Positions 1-7,053 of a stretch of 7,809 bases of DNA are shown piece after piece. Position numbers and translations under genes: made by a program. Where the stretch lies: assembly GCA_024408695.1 (NCBI GenBank), contig JAKSUU010000043.1, positions 1-7,809 on the forward strand, given 5' to 3'. Source of the stretch: Coriobacteriales bacterium (GTDB taxonomy: Bacteria > Actinomycetota > Coriobacteriia > Coriobacteriales > QAMH01). Numbering within the stretch: the stretch's first letter is position 1; each line of letters opens with the position of its first letter. The notes below the pieces were generated by a model. The model did not search any database, had not been told where the DNA came from, and saw nothing but the letters and a program-made list of their open reading frames with translations.

Positions 1-351
1 TAGCCCAGATAAAATAAAATTACCTAGGCTATGATTTTCCAATTCGGGAAATCGAATTTTTAGCATTTTGCAAAAAATAGAATCTTCATCTTGTGCCATG
101 GCAACTATACATTTTCGAACATCACCTGGTGGCAAAATATCCATTTTTTCACGCAAAACACCAGTTGAACCGCCATCATCAGCCATAGATACTATAGCAC
201 TTGTTTTGTAATCTAAAGCAAGGGCAGCTTTTATAGAAATTGATGCACCGGTTCCTCCACCAATAATAACGGCATTGACTTTAGATTTTTTTAAACCCCT
301 GCCAAAACCAATTTTATGATTATTATGAAGTTTAGATGTGTCTTTAGTCAT
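1..351 (-). CDS. yvcK: YvcK/GlmR-family gluconeogenesis/cell-wall factor (CofD-like fold), 5' part only
   Basis: The first 117 codons are visible; the 3' end lies beyond base 1. After a polar leader of about 25 residues there is a nucleotide-binding start, VIIGGGTGAS, then MADDGGSTGVLR, LPPGDVRKC and, at the edge, NHSLGNFILSG. These are the signature blocks of the YvcK/CofD-like family in the correct order. In Bacillus subtilis the homologue (YvcK, also called GlmR) binds UDP-GlcNAc, is needed for growth on gluconeogenic carbon sources and stimulates GlmS, linking carbon supply to peptidoglycan precursors; that role is transferred by homology. The ATG at 351 overlaps the end of rapZ by 8 bases (ATGACTAA) and has a GGAG Shine-Dalgarno 7 bases upstream, which supports this start and translational coupling. 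In many Gram-positives whiA follows, but this cannot be seen here. Confidence 0.94.
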   Translation of the reverse strand, partial: MTKDTSKLHNNHKIGFGRGLKKSKVNAVIIGGGTGASISIKAALALDYKTSAIVSMADDGGSTGVLREKMDILPPGDVRKCIVAMAQDEDSIFCKMLKIRFPELENHSLGNFILSGL

Positions 352-1282
352 TGCCAGACTCCGCCAAATCAAGATCTCTGTGGCTGATGTCGACCTTATA
401 GCCTTGTTGTGAAAGATAAAGAGAAGTAGCCTCAGCTAAAACTACACTCCTATGTTGCCCACCTGTACATCCTACAGCAATTGTTAAATATTGCTTACCT
501 TCTTCCACATAACCAGGCATAATGACATCTAATAGGCCTTTCCAAGATTTCAAAAATTCCTTTGTCTCTTTACGTTTTAATACAAAATCTTTTACTTCTT
601 TTGTTAAACCCGTTTTATCACGCAAATCAGGAACATAATACGGATTAGGTAAAAAGCGAACATCAATAACAATATCTGCATCAATAGCAGCACCGTGCTT
701 AAAGCCAAAGGAATATATTGAAACATCTAAAGATGAAAAATTATCTTCGTCTGCAAACAGTTTTCTAATTCTTTTGCGAGTAATTTGAGGTTTGAAAGCC
801 GAAGTATCTAAAACAAAATCTGAAATTTCTCGGATTTCTTCAAGCAAAATGCGTTCCTTTTTTATTGCAGATAAAATAGTAACACCCTTTTCACAAAGTG
901 GATGTCTTCTTCTTGTTTCTTTAAAACGCGAAAGTAAAACTTCGTCTTTTGCATCTAAGAATAAAATAGAATAATATGTACCATGTTCTTTTAATTTTTC
1001 TAATTCATCAAAAAACTGAGAAAAGAAATTTTTTGAACGCATATCACAAACAACTGCTAATTTGTTTGGGTTTGCCGAATTAATACCAGCTAAATCAACT
1101 AAATTGCTTATTAAGGTTGGGGGTAAATTATCAATACAAAAATATCCTATATCTTCAAATGTATGCATAGCTTCACTACGACCAGCCCCACTCATGCCCG
1201 TAATAATAATTAGATCAGGCCTTTGATTAATATTGGTATCAATTTTCAAGCTTTCATCAAGTTTTTCTTTTTTCTTAGACAT
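344..1282 (-). CDS. rapZ: RapZ/YvcJ-family P-loop nucleotide-binding protein
   Basis: The 312-residue protein has the full RapZ/YvcJ layout with a slightly long polar N-terminus (about 22 residues). The Walker A is GMSGAGRS at about 29-36, with Arg in place of the usual Lys, a variant I recall as common in actinobacterial members. It is followed by FEDIGYFCIDNLPP (42-55), the mid-domain ETRRRHPL (122-129) and the C-terminal hallmark GCTGGQHRSV (271-280). Family members bind and hydrolyse ATP/GTP. In E. coli RapZ senses glucosamine-6-phosphate and delivers the small RNA GlmZ to RNase E, which controls glmS; in B. subtilis YvcJ affects competence. Whether RNA targeting exists here is unknown. 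The ATG at 1282 has AGGTG 5 bases upstream, 14 bp after the uvrC stop, and the 3' end overlaps yvcK, so uvrC-rapZ-yvcK is read as one unit. Confidence 0.96.
   Translation of the reverse strand: MSKKKEKLDESLKIDTNINQRPDLIIITGMSGAGRSEAMHTFEDIGYFCIDNLPPTLISNLVDLAGINSANPNKLAVVCDMRSKNFFSQFFDELEKLKEHGTYYSILFLDAKDEVLLSRFKETRRRHPLCEKGVTILSAIKKERILLEEIREISDFVLDTSAFKPQITRKRIRKLFADEDNFSSLDVSIYSFGFKHGAAIDADIVIDVRFLPNPYYVPDLRDKTGLTKEVKDFVLKRKETKEFLKSWKGLLDVIMPGYVEEGKQYLTIAVGCTGGQHRSVVLAEATSLYLSQQGYKVDISHRDLDLAESGND
359..362 (-). promoter_or_regulatory. Ribosome binding site for yvcK inside rapZ
   Basis: On the minus strand GGAG lies 7 bases before the ATG at 351, inside the last codons of rapZ. It fixes the yvcK start, which overlaps the rapZ stop by 8 bases. 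No other start codon in this frame close by has an equally good site. Confidence 0.6.
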
Positions 1283-1296
1283 AATCGCACCTAAAT

Positions 1297-3246
1297 TTAA
1301 ACAATTTCGTCACTATGTAATATAGCATATAAATCTATTGCAACTTGCGAAGGGATGCCATTTAAAGCACTGATTTCTTCTAAAGACGCCTCTTTTAATT
1401 TTTTTATAGACCTAAAGTGCCTTAAAAGAATTTTTTTACGTTTTTCACCCAAGCCTTCAACTTCATCTAAAATTGAAGAAACCATCCCTTTATCTCTAAG
1501 TTGTCTATGAAAACTAATTGCAAATCTATGAGCCTCGTCGCGGACTTGTTTAACCAAATAAAGAGATTCAGAACCACTCGGTAAGACGATTGGATCATTT
1601 TGCCACTTAACAAAAATTTCTTCATCACGCTTAGCTAGACCACAAACATCTATATCAAGGTTTAGTTCTTTAAGCTGATTTAATGCGGCAGTAAGCTGCG
1701 GTTTTCCGCCATCAACGATAATTAAATCGGGAATAGAACCAAATCTTTTATCTTTGATGGTATCGGGACCATAACGACGTGTAAATACCTCTGACATCAT
1801 GGCAAAATCATTAGCCTCATCAAAATTTTGCCTAATCTTAAAACGTCTATATTGAGATTTATCTGGTCTTCCTCCAGTAAAAACAACCATAGAAGCCACA
1901 GAATAATTACCGTGTAGCGTTGAAATGTCAAAGCATTCAATTCTCATTGGACTATTTTCTAGTGCTAAGGCACTTTCTAGTTGAGCCAATGCACTATCTA
2001 TGCGGTTTTCTTCATATAAATTACGTATTTTGTAACGATTTAAAGCATGCTGTGCATTTTCTTCACACATTTTAATCAAGTCATGTTTTTTATTTTTAAT
2101 AGGACTAATTATTTGAATTTGTGCTTTCGATAAATGCATGCCTTCATCAATTTTGTTTTGTTTTTTTGCATTTATAAATTCTTCAAAAACTTTAGTAAAG
2201 CTCGGTAAAAATTCTTTGCTTATAACAATTTGTTTTGGAAATGAGTCTGTTGAACTATAATAGCTACTTAATTGATAAGATGCAAGCTCATCGTTAGAAA
2301 TTTCTAGCCCTTTATCGATAATAAAATCTAAAGAATTAATAATTTTACCTTCTCTAATAATAAAAACATGACATGCGCTTATAGTTTCTTCTCGATAAAA
2401 TCCAAATACATCTAAGCTTTCAGTATTTGCAAGATCCGCATTTTGTTTAAAGCTAAGATTTTTAAGAGTATCAATATTATCTCTGATTCGAGCAGCGGCT
2501 TCAAAATCAAGCTCAGATGCCTTAAAATTCATTTCTTCTTTCATTTTGTCAAGCAATTCTTTTTGTTGACCACTCAAAAAATGAAGGACTTGATTAACAT
2601 ATGGTCTATAATCTTGAGGACTTATTGCACCACAACATGGACCAAGGCCCTTTTGAATATGAAAATCAAAGCATGCTTTATCATCTTTTGATGGCAAAAT
2701 TCCACGCTTTAAATTACGTTGCATGCGTTTGTATTGTGCGCAGTTAGCACTGCATATTGGAATAATTTTACGAAGAATATCTATTGTGTCTTTAGCAAGT
2801 TTTGAATTCGTATAAGGGCCAAAATATCTTACTTGGGATTTGTGTTTTTCTCGTGTTAATTTAATTGCTGGATAGTCATCTGCCTTATTAATAGCAATAT
2901 AAGGATAAGACTTGTCGTCTCTAAAATCTACATTATATGGCGGATGATAACTTTGAATTAAGTTTTTTTCAAGAACTAAGGATTCGGTTTCATTTTTTAC
3001 AACAATATAATCAAATGAATGAACATACTGCATCATAATTGGAATTTTTTCGCGCTCGTCTTGACCATTTATATATTGAGACATTCTAGCGCGCAAATTA
3101 ATTGCCTTGCCGACATACAAAACATCACCGAGCGAGTTTTTCCAAATATAAACTCCGGGCAAAGCAGGAACTTGTCTTACTTGGTCTTTAAGTGAAATTA
3201 AATTAGAGCCCCGATTTTCATTAGAATAGATGTCTGAACTAGTCAT
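1297..3246 (-). CDS. uvrC: Excinuclease ABC subunit C (UvrC)
   Basis: UvrC makes both incisions around a DNA lesion during UvrABC nucleotide excision repair in the cytoplasm. The GIY-YIG nuclease domain starts at PGVYIW and YVGKA (about 30-48 of the 649-residue form) and makes the 3' cut. A cysteine-rich stretch follows (about 165-205). The UVR helix that contacts UvrB is near 234-264 (LDFEAAARIRDNI). The RNase H-like domain for the 5' cut carries FDIS (D440), NDFAMM (D480), VDGGKPQL (D512) and RDEAHRFA (H573), matching the catalytic Asp/His set of the family. Tandem helix-hairpin-helix motifs (EVEGLGEKRKKILL and ISALNGIPSQVA) close the protein. The frame also opens with GTG at 3267 or ATG at 3261, but ATG 3246 has GGTGA 5 bases upstream and overlaps the previous stop by only 8 bases, so I prefer it. 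The cysteine pattern is unusual (see findings). Confidence 0.97.
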   Translation of the reverse strand: MTSSDIYSNENRGSNLISLKDQVRQVPALPGVYIWKNSLGDVLYVGKAINLRARMSQYINGQDEREKIPIMMQYVHSFDYIVVKNETESLVLEKNLIQSYHPPYNVDFRDDKSYPYIAINKADDYPAIKLTREKHKSQVRYFGPYTNSKLAKDTIDILRKIIPICSANCAQYKRMQRNLKRGILPSKDDKACFDFHIQKGLGPCCGAISPQDYRPYVNQVLHFLSGQQKELLDKMKEEMNFKASELDFEAAARIRDNIDTLKNLSFKQNADLANTESLDVFGFYREETISACHVFIIREGKIINSLDFIIDKGLEISNDELASYQLSSYYSSTDSFPKQIVISKEFLPSFTKVFEEFINAKKQNKIDEGMHLSKAQIQIISPIKNKKHDLIKMCEENAQHALNRYKIRNLYEENRIDSALAQLESALALENSPMRIECFDISTLHGNYSVASMVVFTGGRPDKSQYRRFKIRQNFDEANDFAMMSEVFTRRYGPDTIKDKRFGSIPDLIIVDGGKPQLTAALNQLKELNLDIDVCGLAKRDEEIFVKWQNDPIVLPSGSESLYLVKQVRDEAHRFAISFHRQLRDKGMVSSILDEVEGLGEKRKKILLRHFRSIKKLKEASLEEISALNGIPSQVAIDLYAILHSDEIV

Positions 3247-4474
3247 CGCTTTCACCAGCATAGTCACGGTCGTTTAAAAGATCGACCGCACTATCTTGGC
3301 CAGAATCTTTCAAATGCAAAACCGATTCATCTAAATCTTTGTCTTTTACCTCAACAGTTGAAGATTTAATATGCTTTTCTTCTAAATTATAACCACGATG
3401 TTTAAGAACTGGTCCAAATAAACCCAAATACCATATTATGATTGCAGAAAAAATCAACATTAATAACAAAACTGAATATTTTACAAGACCGCTCGAATTC
3501 CATATAACAAAACCACCTGCACACAAAAGAGCAGTCCATCCATAAATTATTAAAACCGCTTTTCTTTGAGAAAACCCTCTGCGTAATAGCCTATGATGTA
3601 TGTGGCCTTTATCGGCTTCTTGAATAGGTTGATGGGTTTTAAGACGGCGAATAATCGCGCTTAAAGTATCTAGAACAGGAACTCCAGCAATAACAATAGG
3701 CACAGCAAGGGCAGTAACAGATGCAAATTTTGAAACACCAATTAATGAAACGGTTCCAAGTGCAAGACCCAAAAGCAATGAACCCGAATCTCCCATGAAG
3801 ATAGATGCTGGATTAAAGTTATAAAACAAAAACCCTATACATGCACCAACTAAAACAATGGCTAAAATTGCGGCAGATCCACGGGCAAGGGAAAAAGTCA
3901 GAATAAATAAAGAAAGTGCAACAAGTGCACATATACCAGCAGCCAAACCATCTAGACCATCAATTAAATTCATAATATTTGCAAATGCAACAAGATAAAT
4001 AACCGTTATGGGATAGGCCCAAAAACCTAGGTCCACAACTTCTGGAATAAGGGGGATTTTTACTGTAGATAAAAGTGTACCAGTTGCAGCAATTATGCAG
4101 GCCGCAACTACTTGACCAAAAAATTTTAAACCTGGACTGATCGAAATACAATCATCAATTGCACCTAAAATTGCAATAAAAGTAAAGCCTATGATGGCTC
4201 CAATGATTTTTAAATCTAATGTTCCATCAGTTATAAAAGGACCTTCAAAAATATTAGTCGCTTCTAAAATTAGTTCGACTACAATAGCCACAATAAGACC
4301 TAAATAAATGGCAATACCACCAAGCCTAGGAATAGGAACTTTATTAACTCTGCGGGGCCCGGGTTTATCTACAATTTCGTGATTAATAGCAATTTTGCGA
4401 ACTACAGGTGTGCAAAGCGTGGTAACAAACAATGCCACAAGTCCAAAAATTAAATATTGAAAAATCAAATTCAT
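3239..4474 (-). CDS. WecA/TagO-like polyprenyl-phosphate HexNAc-1-phosphate transferase (glycosyltransferase family 4)
   Basis: This polytopic membrane enzyme belongs to the MraY/WecA/TagO superfamily, which moves a sugar-1-phosphate from a UDP-sugar to undecaprenyl or decaprenyl phosphate, the first step of teichoic acid, arabinogalactan or other envelope glycans. The motifs appear in order: VDKPGPRR and IPRLGG (35-53), GAIDDCIS (104-111, Asp pair for metal and catalysis), NLIDGLDGLAAG (169-180), NFNPASIFMGDSGS (219-232) and HIHHRLL (291-297). HIHHRL is the WecA/TagO form, unlike the HHH-type motif of MraY, so a UDP-GlcNAc-type donor is likely. About 10-11 hydrophobic segments span residues 5-352. 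The last 50 or so residues form a hydrophilic, Asp-rich tail outside the conserved domain. The ATG at 4474 lies 13 bp after the phosphatase stop with only a weak Shine-Dalgarno, so coupling to the upstream gene is likely. Exact acceptor and polymer cannot be told from this window. Confidence 0.93.
   Translation of the reverse strand: MNLIFQYLIFGLVALFVTTLCTPVVRKIAINHEIVDKPGPRRVNKVPIPRLGGIAIYLGLIVAIVVELILEATNIFEGPFITDGTLDLKIIGAIIGFTFIAILGAIDDCISISPGLKFFGQVVAACIIAATGTLLSTVKIPLIPEVVDLGFWAYPITVIYLVAFANIMNLIDGLDGLAAGICALVALSLFILTFSLARGSAAILAIVLVGACIGFLFYNFNPASIFMGDSGSLLLGLALGTVSLIGVSKFASVTALAVPIVIAGVPVLDTLSAIIRRLKTHQPIQEADKGHIHHRLLRRGFSQRKAVLIIYGWTALLCAGGFVIWNSSGLVKYSVLLLMLIFSAIIIWYLGLFGPVLKHRGYNLEEKHIKSSTVEVKDKDLDESVLHLKDSGQDSAVDLLNDRDYAGESDD
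3252..3256 (-). promoter_or_regulatory. Ribosome binding site that decides the uvrC start
   Basis: Minus-strand GGTGA sits 5 bases before the ATG at 3246, inside the 3' end of the transferase gene. The two upstream in-frame starts (GTG 3267, ATG 3261) lack a comparable site, which argues for the shorter protein of 649 residues. Confidence 0.5.
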
Positions 4475-4487
4475 TTAGGTAAATCAC

Positions 4488-5162
4488 TTAAGACAACTTT
4501 TTGTCCCATTTAACCATTTTCCAATTGTTACGTTTTGCAATACGAGTTAGGGTTCTATCTGCATCTACGCAAATAGGAATATCTGCATAATCTAAAAGTG
4601 GGAGATCGCTAAAATGATCACTATATGCACGTTTTAACTTCCATTTTCCTTTACCATAGGCACCATCACAATAAGAAATTAAGCGAGATAATTTTTCTTT
4701 TCCTTGAACAGGAAGACCAACTACCTTGCCTGTATAGTGACCATTTTTTTCTTCAAGAACTGTAGAAACCTGACCATCAAAATCTAGCTCTTTTACAATC
4801 TCATCTGTTATTGGCTTAAAAGACGCCGAAGCTAATATTATTTGGTAGTTTTTATCCTTTAACTTTTGAATCTCAAAACGCGACATAACTTTAATTTTTT
4901 TTCGAATTTTCTTTTTATAAATCTTTAAAATTTCATCGTCAACTTCTTTAACAGTAGGCTCTGTTAATTCTCCAAATAATAATTCTCTGGGCGTTGTTTC
5001 TGTTTGAGGAAGTCTTAAACGATAACGAATTCCCCACCAACCCATAAGCAAGGCTGTATGAATGCGAAGGTCACGATCTCGAAATAATCTCTTAGTTAAA
5101 ATAAACGGAGACTCACCGTCTAAAACGGTTCCGTCTAAATCGAATGCTGCAACTTTAATCAT
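4488..5162 (-). CDS. HAD-superfamily subfamily IB (SerB-like) phosphatase
   Basis: The 224-residue soluble protein has all four HAD motifs: FDLDGT (nucleophile D8, acid/base D10), LASAS (S112), the motif III lysine in QGKEKL (K155), and YSDHFSDLPLL (D182, D186) for magnesium binding. The order, spacing and the YSD...SDLPLL form match subfamily IB, which includes phosphoserine phosphatase and a broad set of uncharacterised phosphatases often seen in Actinobacteria. Residues 12-100 hold the helical cap, with a hydrophobic/aromatic stretch near 37-49 (LLMGWWGIRYRL) and a very basic patch at 83-91, which could favour a phosphorylated or membrane-near substrate; that is speculation. Phosphoserine is possible but not shown. 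AGG lies 7 bases before the ATG. It is the first gene after the 51-bp gap and directly precedes the sugar-phosphate transferase. Confidence 0.9.
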   Translation of the reverse strand: MIKVAAFDLDGTVLDGESPFILTKRLFRDRDLRIHTALLMGWWGIRYRLRLPQTETTPRELLFGELTEPTVKEVDDEILKIYKKKIRKKIKVMSRFEIQKLKDKNYQIILASASFKPITDEIVKELDFDGQVSTVLEEKNGHYTGKVVGLPVQGKEKLSRLISYCDGAYGKGKWKLKRAYSDHFSDLPLLDYADIPICVDADRTLTRIAKRNNWKMVKWDKKLS

Positions 5163-5213
5163 TTTTTAACCTGCAAATTTTCATAACCTTTAATTTTACT
5201 ATAATTTTATTGA
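5163..5213. other. 51-bp AT-rich intergenic gap with an 8-bp direct repeat
   Basis: This is the only intergenic stretch longer than 14 bp in the window. It separates the exporter pair from the phosphatase-led gene run. The octamer TAATTTTA occurs at 5191-5198 and again at 5202-5209 on the plus strand, an 11-base period, and overlaps the proposed -10 box. No GC-rich hairpin followed by a T-run is present, so the exporter message has no visible intrinsic terminator here and read-through into the phosphatase gene is possible. Confidence 0.6.
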
Positions 5214-5221
5214 TTATTCAA
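5193..5221 (-). promoter_or_regulatory. Candidate sigma-70-type promoter for the phosphatase-transferase-uvrC-rapZ-yvcK run
   Basis: On the minus strand a -35-like TTGAAT (5221-5216) and a -10-like TAAAAT (5198-5193) are separated by exactly 17 bases. They match the consensus at 4 and 5 of 6 positions. Transcription would start near 5186, giving a leader of about 25 bases that contains the AGG ribosome site of the phosphatase gene. The -35 box overlaps the last codons of the exporter gene. The region is very AT-rich, so chance matches are easy. Confidence 0.35.
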
Positions 5222-7043
5222 TCTCATCTTTACATTCTGCAAATTGAGAATTATATAAATGGGCATAAAAACCATCGGCTTGTAAAAGGCTTTCGTGATT
5301 GCCACTTTCTACAATATTGCCTTTATTTAAAACCAAGATGATGTCTGCAGATTTAATTGTAGAAAGCCTGTGGGCAATAATAAATGTTGTTTTGTTTGCA
5401 CATAATTTTGCCATAGCCTCTTGAACAATAAGCTCACTCCTAGAATCTATTGACGATGTAGCTTCATCTAAAATTAAGACCTTTGGATTTGCAAGCATTG
5501 CACGAGCTATAGTTAAAAGTTGTCGCTGACCATGACTTATATTAGAGGCATGTTCATCTATAATCGTGTCATAACCATCATGCAAATTCATAATAAAATC
5601 ATGCGCATTTATGGCTTTACAACATTCAATAGCTTCATTTATACTAGCATTTTCGTTACCATAAAGCAAATTATCAGCAACGGTGCCACTAAACAACCAG
5701 CAATCTTGCAAAACCATACCAAAGTTTTGTCTAAGTTGAACACGGCTTGTTTTGTAAATTGACTTATTGTCTAACTTGATATCCCCGCTGTCTATGTCAT
5801 AAAAACGCATAAGCAAATTAACAATAGTAGTTTTACCAGCACCAGTTGGGCCTACGATTGCAACTTTTTGACCAGCTAAAACTTCTATAGAAAAATCTTT
5901 TATAACATCTACTTTTTTGTCGTAAGAAAATACAATATTATTAAAACTTACATTGCCTTTTGCATCAATGAAATAATCTGAGTCTGAGTCGGCAAACTCA
6001 ATTTCTTCTTCCTCATCCAAAAGTTCAAAAACACGTTCTGCAGCGGCCAAGGTAGCCTGAATAATACCAAAAATAGATGCAATTTGAGAAATCGGGCGAG
6101 AAAAATTACGTGAATATTGCAAAAATGCCTGAATATCACCTGGAGAAATATTGCCAGCGATTACCTGCATAGCGCCCACAAGGCAAATCAAAATATAAAC
6201 AAGATTAGAAACAAAAACAGAAATTGGCATGATGATAGAACTTACAAATTGAGCCATGCGTGCATTGTTGAAATATTTATTGTTTGCTTCTTCAAATTCT
6301 TTAATCTTTTCTTTTTGTTTGTTGAAAGATTTGATTTCTGAATGTGCTGTAAAGCTTTCTTCAATATGTGCGTTTAGATCGCCTAAACTATTTTGCTGTG
6401 CGCTATAGTATTTCTTAGAAATCTTTGCAAACTGTGCACTTATAAAAAATGTCACAGGCAAAGATACCAAAACAATAATTGCAAGCAAAGGAGAAATTAT
6501 AAACATAACAATACAAACGCCAATTAAAGTAATAACAGAGCTTAGAGCTTGTGCAATAGAATCAGAAATTGTCGAAGAAATTAAGTCAACATCATTTACC
6601 ATACGCGACATTAGCTCGCCACGAGGCACTTTATCATAATAGGACAAAGGCAATTTGTGAAACTTCTCTTCGATTTGATGACGAAGCCTATAAACAATAT
6701 TTTGAGTTAAACGAGCTAAGCAAAAATTTTGTAAATATAAGAATAAACTTGAAACAAAATACAGAATAAAAACAATTACAAGTATTTGTTGCAAACCTTC
6801 AAAATCGATTGAAGCCCCAGCTACACCGTTAATCATGTCACGGGCACCATTAAAAACAAGTGTGGTAGCCTCCCCTAACTTTTTAGGACTAATTACATCA
6901 AAAACTGTAGCAACAATAGCACAAATTAGAACAATTATAACCCTTGGTATTTCGGATTTAAAATACGCAAGAAGCCTAAGCAAAGCACCTTTTGAATCCT
7001 TTGCCTTTGCAGACATATCTACTCCGCGACCATGAGGAGGCAT
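5214..7043 (-). CDS. ABC exporter half-transporter, consensus-ATPase subunit (TMD-NBD)
   Basis: This 609-residue half-transporter has a six-helix exporter membrane domain (about 33-335; hydrophobic runs near 33-53, 85-104, 165-184, 186-205, 269-292) followed by an ATPase domain. The ATPase has an A-loop Tyr (Y374), Walker A GPTGAGKT (398-405), Q-loop Q446, Walker B VLILDE with catalytic Glu E527, and H-loop H558. Its signature is ISHGQ (502-506), not LSGGQ. In heterodimeric exporters such as TM287/TM288 and BmrCD, the subunit with good Walker B and His typically carries the altered signature, and the partner carries the reverse. That is what is seen here with the gene 3 bp upstream. Substrate is unknown; drugs, lipids or peptides are all possible. 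The start is ambiguous: ATG 7043 (GGTG 6 bases upstream) encodes the Pro/Gly-rich leader common in this family, while ATG 7016 has GGAG 5 bases upstream. Confidence 0.93.
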   Translation of the reverse strand: MPPHGRGVDMSAKAKDSKGALLRLLAYFKSEIPRVIIVLICAIVATVFDVISPKKLGEATTLVFNGARDMINGVAGASIDFEGLQQILVIVFILYFVSSLFLYLQNFCLARLTQNIVYRLRHQIEEKFHKLPLSYYDKVPRGELMSRMVNDVDLISSTISDSIAQALSSVITLIGVCIVMFIISPLLAIIVLVSLPVTFFISAQFAKISKKYYSAQQNSLGDLNAHIEESFTAHSEIKSFNKQKEKIKEFEEANNKYFNNARMAQFVSSIIMPISVFVSNLVYILICLVGAMQVIAGNISPGDIQAFLQYSRNFSRPISQIASIFGIIQATLAAAERVFELLDEEEEIEFADSDSDYFIDAKGNVSFNNIVFSYDKKVDVIKDFSIEVLAGQKVAIVGPTGAGKTTIVNLLMRFYDIDSGDIKLDNKSIYKTSRVQLRQNFGMVLQDCWLFSGTVADNLLYGNENASINEAIECCKAINAHDFIMNLHDGYDTIIDEHASNISHGQRQLLTIARAMLANPKVLILDEATSSIDSRSELIVQEAMAKLCANKTTFIIAHRLSTIKSADIILVLNKGNIVESGNHESLLQADGFYAHLYNSQFAECKDEIE

Positions 7044-7053
7044 AACTTACACC
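7022..7053 (-). promoter_or_regulatory. Two competing ribosome binding sites for the exporter gene
   Basis: GGTG at 7053-7050 (with GAGG just upstream) lies 6 bases before ATG 7043. GGAG at 7025-7022 lies 5 bases before the in-frame ATG 7016. The two starts differ by 9 residues. Because the longer leader (MPPHGRGVD) resembles that of related exporters, I keep 7043 as the primary start, but both may be used. Confidence 0.4.

Noticed and set aside
792..974. Open frame of 60 codons on the plus strand
   Set aside because: It lies wholly antisense to rapZ, has no recognisable motif, and the minus-strand gene is well supported by family motifs on both sides.
2443..2691. Open frame of 82 codons on the plus strand
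   Set aside because: It lies antisense to the UVR and cysteine-rich regions of uvrC and its composition is low in complexity; no motif is seen.
3960..4151. Second minus-strand frame of 63 codons inside the transferase gene
   Set aside because: It is out of frame with a gene whose conserved motifs continue through this stretch, so it is a shadow frame.
4354..4363. GC-rich palindromic block (GGGGCCCGGG) in an AT-rich background
   Set aside because: It encodes the conserved Pro-Gly-Pro-Arg part of the transferase motif, where Pro, Gly and Arg codons are GC-rich anyway; no T-run follows, so it is not a terminator.
4895..4902. Run of eight T (eight A on the coding strand) in the phosphatase gene, a possible slippage site
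   Set aside because: The frame is intact and the run encodes part of a Lys-rich patch; such runs are expected in AT-rich genes and there is no sign of phase variation.
5163..5213. Possible intrinsic terminator after the exporter gene
   Set aside because: No stem with useful G+C content can be drawn; the repeats are direct, not inverted.
5520..7035. Several short frames on both strands within the exporter gene (5520-5762, 5948-6139, 6117-6341, 6569-6769, 6835-7035)
   Set aside because: All lie inside the intact 609-residue exporter frame and none has a motif or a convincing ribosome site.
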